DNA from: Roseobacter sp. GAI101
Lineage (GTDB): Bacteria; Pseudomonadota; Alphaproteobacteria; Rhodobacterales; Rhodobacteraceae
Assembly: GCF_000156335.1 (NCBI RefSeq)
Contig: NZ_DS999213.1
Coordinates: forward strand, 3,510,491 to 3,574,490
DNA length: 64,000 bases
Reading direction: 5' to 3'
Positions 1-8,568 of this stretch are shown in pieces. The notes beneath the pieces were generated by a model, which had not been told where the DNA came from, searched no databases, and saw only the letters and a program-made list of their open reading frames with translations. The position numbers and the translations under genes were made by a program. The first letter of the stretch is position 1; each line of letters opens with the position of its first letter.

Positions 1-41
1 GCATCTTTTGGTGCTTCCACAGATGAATTCGGAAGGGTGCA

Positions 42-2228
42 ATGGACCGGGTACAGATCGTCCATGAGAATTTCCTGCGGCGTGTTGATGCGCAGGATTT
101 TCCTGACGGGGGTGATGTCACCCCCGGTTTGGGTTTTGATGAAGCGACCGATCTGTTTCGGGCCCAGGTCCTGTCCCGTGCATTGGATCTGCAAAGCAGG
201 GTGATGCAGAAGCAGGGTCAGGGTTTTTATACGATCGGTTCCAGCGGTCACGAGGGAATGGCGGCGATCGCTCATGCGCTGCGACCTGACGATATCGCAT
301 TTCTGCATTACAGAGACGCGGCCTTTCAGATCGCGCGGGCGGGTCAGGTCGACGGGCAGGATATGTTGCGCGACATGTTGTTGTCTTTCGCCTGTTCAGC
401 CGAAGACCCAACCAGTGGCGGTCGGCACAAGGTGCTTGGCAGCCGGGCGCTGATGATCCCGCCGCAGACCTCGACCATTGCAAGCCATTTGCCCAAGGCA
501 GTCGGTGCGGCTCACGCGATTGGTCTTGCCCGCCGCAATCCCCCCGAACACCGTATTCTGCCGCGTGACGGCATCGCGATGTGCAGCTTTGGCGATGCGT
601 CAGCCAACCATTCGACGGCGCAAGGCGCGATCAACGCCGCATGTTGGACATCCGTTCAGGGCGTCCCGATGCCGCTGTTGTTTGTCTGCGAGGACAACGG
701 CATCGGCATTTCGACCAAGACCCCCTTTGGCTGGATCAAGGCATCGATGTCTGCACGTCCCGGAATGGCCTATTTCGAAGCGGATGGTCTGGATCTCTTT
801 GCGGCCTACGCCGCAGCCAAGGAAGCGGCTGATTTCGTCCGCACTCATCGCAAACCTGCTTTTCTGCATCTGCGTACCGTTCGCCTTTATGGCCATGCGG
901 GGGCTGATGTTGCGACCTCTTATCTGCCCAAGGCCGAGGTCGAGGCGGATGAGGCGAATGATCCCTTGCTGCACAGCGCCCGTCTGCTGGCCGCAGCGGG
1001 TGCCTTGAGTGCCAAAGAAGCCTTGTCCATTTACACCCGGACGCTTGAACAAGTGGCGGAAGCCGCGCAAGATATCGTGACCCGCCCGCGTCTGAAGACC
1101 GCCCAAGACGTGATGGCCAGCATCGTTCCACCTGAACGGGCCTGTGCCCCGACGAACGGGCCAAGCGCGCAGGATCGGACGGACATGCTGGGGAATGAGA
1201 TTGCCCAGATGGACAACCCGCAGCCTTTGTCCAAGATAATCAACTGGGCGCTTCACGATGTGATGCTGGCCCACCCCGAGACGTTGCTGATGGGCGAAGA
1301 TGTCGGCCGCAAGGGGGGCGTCTACGGCGTGACCCAAAAGCTGCAATCGCGCTTTGGCCCCGCACGGGTGATCGATACGCTGCTGGACGAACAAAGCATT
1401 CTGGGCTTTGCCATCGGCGCGGCGCATAACGGTTTCATCCCGATGCCGGAAATCCAGTTCCTTGCCTATTTGCACAATGCCGAAGACCAACTGCGCGGCG
1501 AGGCGGCAACCTTGCCCTTCTTCAGCAACGGGCAATGGACCAACCCGATGGTGCTGCGTATTGCGGGTCTGGGATACCAGAAAGGGTTCGGCGGGCATTT
1601 CCACAATGACAACTCGCTGGCGGTTCTGCGCGATATCCCCGGGATCATCATTGCTTGCCCGTCGACTGGCGCAGATGCTGCGATGATGCTGCGCGAGGCG
1701 CATCGCCTTGCCCGCGAAGAGCAGCGTGTGGTGGTGTTCGTCGAGCCTATCGCGCTCTACCCGATGCGCGACTTGCTCGAGCCCGGCGATGGCGCTTGGA
1801 TGACGACATATCCCGCACCTGACCGCAGGATTTCCCTGCAAGACATCGGCGTGCATGGCGACGGGGGCGACCTGGCGATCCTGACCTATGGCAACGGGCA
1901 TTACCTCAGCAGGCAGGCGCAGGCCGATCTGTCGGGTCAAGGCATCGATGCGCGTGTGATTGACCTGCGCTGGCTGGCCCCCTTGGCCGAAGACGCGATC
2001 ATCGACGCCATCGGGGACCGCCCGGTCTTGATCGTCGATGAATGCCGCCGCACGGGCGGGCAGGCCGAGGGGCTGATGGCCTTGCTGGCCGAGCGTGGGA
2101 TTTCCCGCATCGCGCGGCTCACGGCCGAAGACAGCTTTATCGCCACAGGCCCTGCCTATGCTGCGACCTTGCCCTCACGCGAGGGCATCGTGGCCGCAGC
2201 ATCGGATTTGCTGAACCCTAGCGTTTGA
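42..2228 (+). CDS. Fused 2-oxo acid dehydrogenase E1 (alpha+beta), TPP-dependent
   Basis: This 728-residue protein joins an E1 alpha domain (about 1-370) and an E1 beta domain (about 390-728) of the branched-chain 2-oxo acid/pyruvate/acetoin dehydrogenase type. The family decarboxylates a 2-oxo acid with thiamine pyrophosphate and passes the acyl group to an E2 lipoyl protein. The TPP/Mg motif is visible as GDAS at 184-187 and CEDNG from 216. The beta half has GEDVGRKGG and a typical transketolase-like C-terminal domain. A GGAAGG Shine-Dalgarno sits just before the ATG. No E2 or E3 gene lies within the window, so the substrate is unknown; branched-chain 2-oxo acids are the usual guess for this fused form. 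Its stop overlaps the end of the convergent gene by 11 bases. Confidence 0.88.
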   Translation: MDRVQIVHENFLRRVDAQDFPDGGDVTPGLGFDEATDLFRAQVLSRALDLQSRVMQKQGQGFYTIGSSGHEGMAAIAHALRPDDIAFLHYRDAAFQIARAGQVDGQDMLRDMLLSFACSAEDPTSGGRHKVLGSRALMIPPQTSTIASHLPKAVGAAHAIGLARRNPPEHRILPRDGIAMCSFGDASANHSTAQGAINAACWTSVQGVPMPLLFVCEDNGIGISTKTPFGWIKASMSARPGMAYFEADGLDLFAAYAAAKEAADFVRTHRKPAFLHLRTVRLYGHAGADVATSYLPKAEVEADEANDPLLHSARLLAAAGALSAKEALSIYTRTLEQVAEAAQDIVTRPRLKTAQDVMASIVPPERACAPTNGPSAQDRTDMLGNEIAQMDNPQPLSKIINWALHDVMLAHPETLLMGEDVGRKGGVYGVTQKLQSRFGPARVIDTLLDEQSILGFAIGAAHNGFIPMPEIQFLAYLHNAEDQLRGEAATLPFFSNGQWTNPMVLRIAGLGYQKGFGGHFHNDNSLAVLRDIPGIIIACPSTGADAAMMLREAHRLAREEQRVVVFVEPIALYPMRDLLEPGDGAWMTTYPAPDRRISLQDIGVHGDGGDLAILTYGNGHYLSRQAQADLSGQGIDARVIDLRWLAPLAEDAIIDAIGDRPVLIVDECRRTGGQAEGLMALLAERGISRIARLTAEDSFIATGPAYAATLPSREGIVAAASDLLNPSV

Positions 2229-3450
2229 CCGTTGGCGCGCCGCCCTCGAAGGCGTTGCCATTCACGTAATCGCAAGGGGCTTCCTGCATTTGCAGATGCA
2301 GGTAGCGCCCGTTGTACGGATGCGAACGCGCCAAAGCCTCGTCGACCTCGATCCCCAAACCCGGTGCCGTCGGTGCGGAAATATACCCGTCTTCCACCCG
2401 GATCGCCCCTTTGATCAGCTGATCATGAAACGGCGTTTCGATACATTCGCACATCAGGATATTGGGGATGGAAACGGCCAGATGGACATTCGCGGCCCAC
2501 TCGACGGGTCCTGCATAAAGATGCGGTGCAATCTGCGCGTTATAGACTTCGGCCATGGCGGCGATCTTCTTGGTCTCCCAGATGCCGCCCGCCCGGCCCA
2601 GGGCAGGCTGCAAGATCGCAGCGGCACCGGCACGCAACACGGGTGCGAATTCCGCCTTCGTGGTCAGACGCTCTCCGGTCGCAATTGGAATGCGCACCGC
2701 CCTTGCGACGGCCGCCATCTGTTCCACGGCATCCGGCGGGATCGGCTCTTCGTACCAAAGCGGGCCGTAGGGCTCGATCGCCTGGCCCAAGCGGATGGCA
2801 CCGGCCGTGGTGAACTGCCCATGGGTGCCAAACAGCAAATCGGCCTTGTCCCCGACAGCCGCACGGATGGCTTTGCAAAATGCGACCGACTGGCTGATAT
2901 CGGTCATCGCAGGCATGTGCCCTCCGCGCATCGTGTAGGGGCCAGCGGGATCAAATTTGATCGCGGTAAACCCGCGCGCGACGCAATCGACCGCGGATTC
3001 GGCTGCCATTTCAGGCGACGTCCAAAAGGCACTGATGTCATGATGGGGCAAGGGATACAGATAGGTATAAGCGCGGACACGTTCGTTCATCCGCCCGCCC
3101 ATCAGCGCATAGACCGGGCGGTCCCGATCCTTGCCCAGAATATCCCAACAGGCGATTTCAAGGCCTGAAAACGCGCCCATAACGGTCAAATCAGGACGTT
3201 GGGTAAACCCCGAGGAATAGACCCTGCGGAACATCAGCTCGATGTTCTCGGGGTTCTCGCCGTGCATATGACGGTCGAAAACATCGGCAATAACCGCACG
3301 CATCGCCTCCGGCCCGACAGAGGAAGCATAACACTCGCCCCAGCCCACGATGCCCGTGTCGGTCGTTACCTTGACCAATATCCAATAACGCCCGCCCCAG
3401 CCCGGAGCAGGCGGAGCCGTCACAATCACCTCAAGATCTTGTAATTTCAT
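2218..3450 (-). CDS. Mandelate racemase/muconate lactonizing enzyme family protein
   Basis: A 410-residue enolase-superfamily enzyme. Members abstract the alpha proton of a carboxylate substrate, usually a sugar acid (dehydratase or cycloisomerase). Visible features are the N-terminal capping domain, the KFD strand at K165, probable metal ligands E234 (in WYEEP) and E260 (in ATGER), and a general-base His at 310 (in APHLY). The segment where the first Asp ligand is expected reads GTHGQ (208-212), so the metal site differs from D-galactonate dehydratase, where this reads DFHGR. Sugar-acid dehydratase or cycloisomerase is a guess. AGAGGGA precedes the ATG. It runs convergent to the E1 gene and overlaps its end by 11 bases. 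Confidence 0.85.
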   Translation of the reverse strand: MKLQDLEVIVTAPPAPGWGGRYWILVKVTTDTGIVGWGECYASSVGPEAMRAVIADVFDRHMHGENPENIELMFRRVYSSGFTQRPDLTVMGAFSGLEIACWDILGKDRDRPVYALMGGRMNERVRAYTYLYPLPHHDISAFWTSPEMAAESAVDCVARGFTAIKFDPAGPYTMRGGHMPAMTDISQSVAFCKAIRAAVGDKADLLFGTHGQFTTAGAIRLGQAIEPYGPLWYEEPIPPDAVEQMAAVARAVRIPIATGERLTTKAEFAPVLRAGAAAILQPALGRAGGIWETKKIAAMAEVYNAQIAPHLYAGPVEWAANVHLAVSIPNILMCECIETPFHDQLIKGAIRVEDGYISAPTAPGLGIEVDEALARSHPYNGRYLHLQMQEAPCDYVNGNAFEGGAPTVKR

Positions 3451-3491
3451 CGCACGTCCCTCTTTTCCAAATGGTTCAAAATCCCGGGGGT

Positions 3492-3509
3492 ATGGGGGCT
3501 GGCCCCCAT
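3492..3509 (-). terminator. Hairpin at the 3' end of the minus-strand catabolic operon
   Basis: A perfect 8-bp stem, ATGGGGGC/GCCCCCAT, with a 2-base loop lies immediately after the stop of the MFS gene and upstream of the enolase-superfamily gene. It has no T-run, so it may be a weak terminator or an mRNA-stabilising hairpin. The neighbouring CCCGGGGG stretch resembles the dispersed G/C-rich repeats elsewhere in the window. Confidence 0.5.
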
Positions 3510-3510
3510 T

Positions 3511-4749
3511 CTACGGTTCGCATGGGGGGAGTCTCCCGTCTTCGGTCCCGCCGCTTGATGGCACCCGCCAGCGCAGGAAAACCGAAAGCGCCGCAAGCGT
3601 CAGCAGCATGGATAACAAAAACGGGGCCCCGGGAAAGTAGATCGCGCCTTGGGGCGCAGTGAACGCCGCAAAGGTTCCGGTCATCAGCAACGGCCCCACC
3701 ACCATCGCAAGTGCTGATGCCGACGTCAGCACGCCTTGCAATTCCCCTTGGGCGTTCTGGGCGACCGCTTGCGACATGATCCCCTGCAAGGCGACAGGGA
3801 TCACCCCGGCAAGCGCGGCCAAGGGCGTCAGTATCAGGATTGTCATGCTGGATGTGACGGTCGCAATCAGAAGATAGGTGCCGACGCTAAAGGCATAGCC
3901 GACCAGGACGGTGCCGCGTTCGCCAAAACACTTCAGGACTGGCCTGATCAGCACCCCCTGGACCAGCGCCATCGCAAGACCGAACAGCGCGAGCGACCCG
4001 CCGATCATCGCCGGGGACCAGTCGAACTGCGCCTTGCCAAAAAAGCTCCAGACTGACGGATAGACGGCAAAGGCAAGGTGATAGAGAAAATAAACCAGCA
4101 AAAGACGCCTGATGCCGGGCAAATCGCCCAGATGTCTGACCGCGCCGAACGGGTTGGCGCGTCTCAATGAAAGCGGGCGGCGGGTTTCGCGGCGGACGGT
4201 TTCCTTCAGCACAAACCAGCCAAAGGCAACGTTGCCGGTGGCCAGCGCCGCTGCGGCCCAAAACGGCGCGCGGGTCCCGAATTCTGCCAGAAATCCGCCG
4301 ACAACGGGGCCCAGAACAAAGCCCGCTCCGAAACCGGCCCCGATCAACCCGAAGTGCGCGGACCGGTCTTCGGGGGCCGAGATGTCAGCCATATAGGCGC
4401 TTGCCGTGGCCCCGGTGGCAGCAGAAACCCCGCCCACGACACGGCCCAGCAACAGCAGCCAGATTGATCCGGCCACGGCCATCACCACATAATCCAACGC
4501 CATCACGGTCAAGGACATCAGCAATACCGGGCGGCGGCCAAAGCGGTCGGACAGGCTGCCGACCAGGGGGCTGAACAGGAACTGCATCACAGCGAAGGTC
4601 GTCGCCAGAACGCCGCCCCAAAGGGCTGCGCGCGACAGGTTCTTTCCTTGAACCTCAGCGATCAGATCGGGCATCACGGGGATGATCAGTCCAATGCCCA
4701 TCGCGTCGATCATGACGGTCAGCACGATGAACACAACCGCCGGACGCAT
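3511..4749 (-). CDS. MFS drug:H+ antiporter, TetA-like
   Basis: A 412-residue, 12-helix major facilitator of the DHA1/TCR type. Motif A appears between helices 2 and 3 as GSLSDRFGRRP, and the helix-5 antiporter motif region reads GFGAGFVLGPVVGG. The family expels drugs or small organic molecules in exchange for protons across the inner membrane. It is the last gene of the minus-strand operon, 5 bases after the pcaB-like gene, so it may export a pathway substrate or intermediate rather than an antibiotic. The substrate cannot be read from the sequence, and tetracycline resistance should not be assumed. Confidence 0.85.
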   Translation of the reverse strand: MRPAVVFIVLTVMIDAMGIGLIIPVMPDLIAEVQGKNLSRAALWGGVLATTFAVMQFLFSPLVGSLSDRFGRRPVLLMSLTVMALDYVVMAVAGSIWLLLLGRVVGGVSAATGATASAYMADISAPEDRSAHFGLIGAGFGAGFVLGPVVGGFLAEFGTRAPFWAAAALATGNVAFGWFVLKETVRRETRRPLSLRRANPFGAVRHLGDLPGIRRLLLVYFLYHLAFAVYPSVWSFFGKAQFDWSPAMIGGSLALFGLAMALVQGVLIRPVLKCFGERGTVLVGYAFSVGTYLLIATVTSSMTILILTPLAALAGVIPVALQGIMSQAVAQNAQGELQGVLTSASALAMVVGPLLMTGTFAAFTAPQGAIYFPGAPFLLSMLLTLAALSVFLRWRVPSSGGTEDGRLPPCEP

Positions 4750-4754
4750 CCGGT

Positions 4755-6080
4755 CTAAAGCGCGTTCGCGCGTGTGATGAACGCCTCGGCGTCTTGGGGG
4801 GCATGGCCCATCTGGTGCATCGGGTCGAACAGGTCTTCAGGCAGGTCCGGATAATCGGCCCGTACCAGATCAGCCAAAGGCACCCGCTTATCTTGCGCAT
4901 CGCGGCATAGCTGTTTGGTCACCTTCTGCGCTTCGGGGCGCGACATCGTCTCGGCCAATGCGAAACTCAGCGCCTCGGCGTGGATCAACCCAAGGCTTGC
5001 GGTCAACGCGTGGTGCATCTGTAGCGGATGGGGCGTCACACCGGCGACGAGGGTCTTGGCATGTTGAAGGGCCGCAGCAAGGCAAAGTGCCAGTTGCGGC
5101 ACCGCCATCCATTCGGCGAACCATGCCGCGCCATCGCGCTGATGCTGATGGGCAGCGGCGGCTTGCAGGGCAGCCCTCTGGCCGGTGAACTGGTGGCCAA
5201 GGGCGATGATGGCCGACGGGCCAACGGGGTTTTGTTTTTGCGGCATGGTGGACGATGCGCCGGATGCCCCCAGGGCGATTTCCTCGATCCCCGTCATGGT
5301 CAGCCCGACCATGGACTGCCCGATATGCGACAGGGCAGCCATGACGCGACCTTGCCAATCGGCGATGCGCAGGATAGGGGCGCGGTCCACATGCCAGCTG
5401 CGTTTCGGGTCATTCAGGCCAAGCGCTTTTGCCAGCTGCGCCCGCGTTTCGGCAGCCTTCGGGCCCAAGGCCGATCCGGTACCGGCCGCCCCGGACAGGG
5501 ACACAAACAGGGAAGAGGCGCGCAGGGCCTCAAGCTCTTCCACGGCATCACACAAGGGCATGCCCCATTCCGCCAGCGTCGCACCCCAACTGGTGGGGGT
5601 GGCGTGCTGCCCATAGGTGCGCGCGGGCAGGGGCAGGGTCTTGTGGTCCGTAGCCGCTGCCGCAAGCGATGCGATGATGGCGCGCAGATCGGCCTCGGCC
5701 AGGCCCAAGGCCTGACGCAGCCGCAGCATCAATGCGGTGTCGATGATGTCCTGGCTGGTGGCCCCCCAATGCACGTGCTGCGCAAATTCGGGGGCCTGCA
5801 TTTCCGCGCGGAACTGCGCCAAAAGCCCCGGTACGCTGACCCCGTTTTCGCCCGTGGCCCTGGCAATCGCGCCGGGGTCGACCTGGATTTCCAGCGATGC
5901 ACGGTGGATCGCGGCCGCGCTCATTTCCGGGATCACCCCAAGCGCGCCCTGCACCTTGGCCAGCGCCCCTTCAACCAGCAGCATCGCGCGGATAGCGGCG
6001 GTGTCTGAAAACAGGCGTCCGGCATCCCCCGTCGGGAAAAGTTGCGCATAAAGGGGGCTGTCGAAAACGCTGGCGGCCAT
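4755..6080 (-). CDS. pcaB: 3-carboxy-cis,cis-muconate cycloisomerase (PcaB-like)
   Basis: A 441-residue member of the fumarase/aspartase superfamily. The signature loop GASGASSTMPQKQNP spans about 271-285, with HWGATSQD near 104-111 and YGQHATP near 156-162, all typical of PcaB. PcaB converts 3-carboxy-cis,cis-muconate to 4-carboxymuconolactone in the protocatechuate branch of the beta-ketoadipate pathway, in the cytoplasm. It sits between an alpha/beta hydrolase gene (3-base gap) and the MFS gene (5-base gap). Protocatechuate dioxygenase (pcaGH) and decarboxylase (pcaC) genes are not present in the window, so either they lie elsewhere or this copy serves a related substrate. Confidence 0.88.
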   Translation of the reverse strand: MAASVFDSPLYAQLFPTGDAGRLFSDTAAIRAMLLVEGALAKVQGALGVIPEMSAAAIHRASLEIQVDPGAIARATGENGVSVPGLLAQFRAEMQAPEFAQHVHWGATSQDIIDTALMLRLRQALGLAEADLRAIIASLAAAATDHKTLPLPARTYGQHATPTSWGATLAEWGMPLCDAVEELEALRASSLFVSLSGAAGTGSALGPKAAETRAQLAKALGLNDPKRSWHVDRAPILRIADWQGRVMAALSHIGQSMVGLTMTGIEEIALGASGASSTMPQKQNPVGPSAIIALGHQFTGQRAALQAAAAHQHQRDGAAWFAEWMAVPQLALCLAAALQHAKTLVAGVTPHPLQMHHALTASLGLIHAEALSFALAETMSRPEAQKVTKQLCRDAQDKRVPLADLVRADYPDLPEDLFDPMHQMGHAPQDAEAFITRANAL

Positions 6081-6083
6081 GGC

Positions 6084-6794
6084 TTACCTCTTGAGGATCG
6101 TATCAATAATCTGCGCCAAACCCTTGGGGTCGGCGAAGAAAGGCGAATGTCCGGTGGACATCTCATAGACATCCGCGCTTGGCCAGTCCTTGGTCATTGT
6201 CACCTGATAGGCGGGTGGAATGGTCCGGTCGTCCATGCAGCGGATATAGCTGCGCCGCTTGGCGTCGGCGCGGGCAGTATCGGGCAAAGCGGCGGTGGTG
6301 GGGGCCACGGCCTGCGCGCACAGTTGCGGATTGGCGAACGCGGCAACGCCATCGGGGCAATCGTTGTAGAACAGCCCTTCGGTCATGGTCGGATCAAGGG
6401 TAAAGCTTTTGCCATCCTCTCGCAGCCGAACGGCTGGCATCAACGGCTGGCTGGGGGCCTGTTTGCGCATGTCCGCCAGCGACAGACCGGGGGCGGGAAC
6501 ATAGGCGCATAGATAAATCAGCTGCGCCATGGCATCGGGGTCTTTTTGTGCGGCAGCACTGATCGCAAAGCCGCCCATGGAATGCCCCAGCACAACCGTT
6601 TCAGGCGTCGATGCGGCCAGCACCGCATCGGCATAACTGTCCAGCGTGACGTCATTCACCGGCGTCTGATCTGCCCCGTGGCTGGGCAGGTCAATCGCGC
6701 GGGGACTGTGCCCAAGTGCAACAAGCGCAGGGATCAGATCGCGCCAACACCAGGCACCATGGCACGAGCCATGAACCAAAAGGATATCAGACAT
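6084..6794 (-). CDS. Alpha/beta hydrolase, plant-esterase/hydroxynitrile-lyase-like
   Basis: A compact 236-residue alpha/beta hydrolase. It opens with LLVHGSCHGAWCW (oxyanion hole), has the nucleophile elbow GHSMGG with S72, and the catalytic His in STGHSPFF near 216. This short form with the CHGAWCW motif resembles the methylesterase/hydroxynitrile lyase group. The substrate is unknown; an ester or lactone is likely. Its start overlaps the end of pcaD by 8 bases, so the two are translationally coupled. A role in feeding or clearing intermediates of the same pathway is inference. Confidence 0.8.
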   Translation of the reverse strand: MSDILLVHGSCHGAWCWRDLIPALVALGHSPRAIDLPSHGADQTPVNDVTLDSYADAVLAASTPETVVLGHSMGGFAISAAAQKDPDAMAQLIYLCAYVPAPGLSLADMRKQAPSQPLMPAVRLREDGKSFTLDPTMTEGLFYNDCPDGVAAFANPQLCAQAVAPTTAALPDTARADAKRRSYIRCMDDRTIPPAYQVTMTKDWPSADVYEMSTGHSPFFADPKGLAQIIDTILKR

Positions 6795-7575
6795 GCCCGA
6801 CGCTTTTCAGGAAATCGGTCAGAACCTGCGCGTATTCTTCAGGGTTCTCGACGCAGGGCAGGTGGCCGGTCTTGCGGATCACATGGAACTTGGACCCCGG
6901 GATCAGATCAACGGTTTCGCGTACCAGGTCGGGCGGCGTCGATCCGTCTTCGGACCCGGCGATGCCTAGACAGGGCAGGCGGAGCGCGGCCGTCGGCGTA
7001 TAGAAATCCGTGCCCGAAATCGCGGCAGAACATCCGGCATAGCCATTTCTTTCCTGACGGGTGACCATGTTGCGCCACAGCTCAAGCTCGGGCTTGGCGC
7101 GGAAATCGGCGGCAAACCAGCGTTCCATGATGGCGTCGGCAAGGCTTTCGATGCCGTCGTTCTGGACGGCCTTGATGCGATCCGCCCACATTTCGGGGGT
7201 GCCGATCTTGGCGGCGGTGTTGGACAGAACCATGGCGCGGATCAGGTCCAGACGCTTGGTCGCCAGCCCTTGGGCGATCATGCCGCCAATCGACAGGCCC
7301 ACAAAGACGCAATCCTTGACCCCCAGAAAATCCATCAGCTTTTCGGTGTCCGTGACCAGCGACCCCATCGAATAGGGCGCAGGCGGGCAGGTGGACAGAC
7401 CATGCCCGCGTTTATCGAACCGGATGATCCGCAACCCTTCGGGCAGCAGCGGCAGGATCGGATCCCACAGGCGCATGTCGGTGCCAAGCGAGTTGGCAAA
7501 GACCACGGGCGCGCCGTCATCGGGGCCATCCACACGGTAATGCAGGCGGACGTCGCCGGTATCAAAAAGCTTCAT
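6787..7575 (-). CDS. pcaD: 3-oxoadipate enol-lactonase (PcaD-like)
   Basis: A 262-residue alpha/beta hydrolase that hydrolyses 3-oxoadipate enol-lactone to 3-oxoadipate, the step at which the catechol and protocatechuate branches meet. The nucleophile is S95 in GLSIGG, the oxyanion-hole region reads FANSLGTD, and the catalytic His lies in RKTGHLPCVENP near 238. These are close to the PcaD pattern. It lies between the PLP dehydratase gene (21-base gap) and the esterase-like gene (8-base overlap). Specific assignment among PcaD, BioH-like and other lactonases rests on motif similarity and the pcaB neighbour. Confidence 0.82.
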   Translation of the reverse strand: MKLFDTGDVRLHYRVDGPDDGAPVVFANSLGTDMRLWDPILPLLPEGLRIIRFDKRGHGLSTCPPAPYSMGSLVTDTEKLMDFLGVKDCVFVGLSIGGMIAQGLATKRLDLIRAMVLSNTAAKIGTPEMWADRIKAVQNDGIESLADAIMERWFAADFRAKPELELWRNMVTRQERNGYAGCSAAISGTDFYTPTAALRLPCLGIAGSEDGSTPPDLVRETVDLIPGSKFHVIRKTGHLPCVENPEEYAQVLTDFLKSVGHV

Positions 7576-7596
7576 GGGGCAGGGTCCTTTTCGAGG

Positions 7597-8568
7597 TTAT
7601 TTCAGGGTGGCAAGGGCGCGGGTGAACATGTCGGCATCCACATTCCCGCCGGATATCGTGACGATCACATCATCGCCTTCGATCTGGTCGCGCCGGAACA
7701 GGGCAGCGGCAAGGGCAATCGCGCCGCCGGGTTCCGCCACGACCTTGAGGCGGTTGAAGGCATGGGCCATGGCGCTTAGCGCTTCGTCATCGGTGGCGAC
7801 TAACCCCAGCCCGCACAGCCGTTTCATGATCGGAAAGGTCAGGTCACCGGGTTGCGGCGTGACGATCGCATCGCAGATTGATCCGGTCAGCGCGGGATTG
7901 CGCGCGATGCTGCCCTGGGCCAGCGACCGCGCGACATCGTCAAACCCCTTCGGTTCTGCGGGACGGGCGCGCAGGCCTGGGGCGTCAGCCTCAAGTGCAA
8001 GCGCGATGCCCGAGGTCAGCCCGCCGCCACCGCAACACACGATCACGTCGGCGGATGTGATGCCCTGTTCCGCAGCTTGCTGCGCGATCTCGAGCCCCGT
8101 GGTGCCTTGGCCTGCGATCACCTGTGTATCGTCGAAAGGTTTGATCAGGGTCAATCCGCGTTCCGCTGCAAGGCGCGCACCGATGGCGTCGCGGTCTTCG
8201 GTCGCGCGGTCGTACAGCACCACCTCGGCCCCAAGGGCGCGGGTGTTTTCGATTTTCAAACGCGGGGCGTCAGCCGGCATGATAATGACCGACGGCACCC
8301 CGTGCAGCTTGGCGGCATAGGCCACGCCCTGGGCATGGTTCCCGCTGGAAAAGGCGATCACGCCCTTGGCGCGGGTGTCGGGATCAAGCGCCGATAGTGC
8401 CGACCAGCCGCCGCGAAACTTGAAACTGCCGGTGTGTTGCAGGCATTCGGGTTTCACCCAGACCCGGCGGCCTGCGATGTCGTCCAGAAACGGTGAATTC
8501 AACAGCGGCGTGCGGCGCACGTGCCCTTCAAGCCTGGCGGCGGCGGCGCGGATCATCTCGATGTTCAT
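7597..8568 (-). CDS. Threonine/serine dehydratase family, PLP-dependent
   Basis: A 323-residue fold-type II PLP enzyme. The Schiff-base lysine is K50 in SFKFRG, followed by SSGNHAQG, the phosphate-binding GGGGL loop and a C-terminal TISGGN. The family deaminates L-serine, L-threonine or hydroxy-amino acids such as 3-hydroxyaspartate to 2-oxo acids and ammonia. There is no C-terminal ACT domain, so it is the catabolic form rather than biosynthetic IlvA. The ATG chosen at 8568 overlaps the stop of the upstream hydrolase (ATGA, 4 bases); an in-frame ATG 18 bases upstream is less likely. A 2-oxo acid product could in principle feed the nearby E1 enzyme, but that is speculation. Confidence 0.85.
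   Translation of the reverse strand: MNIEMIRAAAARLEGHVRRTPLLNSPFLDDIAGRRVWVKPECLQHTGSFKFRGGWSALSALDPDTRAKGVIAFSSGNHAQGVAYAAKLHGVPSVIIMPADAPRLKIENTRALGAEVVLYDRATEDRDAIGARLAAERGLTLIKPFDDTQVIAGQGTTGLEIAQQAAEQGITSADVIVCCGGGGLTSGIALALEADAPGLRARPAEPKGFDDVARSLAQGSIARNPALTGSICDAIVTPQPGDLTFPIMKRLCGLGLVATDDEALSAMAHAFNRLKVVAEPGGAIALAAALFRRDQIEGDDVIVTISGGNVDADMFTRALATLK

Noticed and set aside
600-1940. Long minus-strand open frame (446 codons) opposite the E1 gene
   Set aside because: Low-complexity His/Arg/Gly composition typical of the reverse of a GC-rich gene, no domain, and the plus-strand gene has clear motifs.
3511-4749. Calling the MFS gene a tetracycline resistance gene
   Set aside because: TetA-like motifs are shared by many DHA1 exporters, and the operon context points to metabolism.
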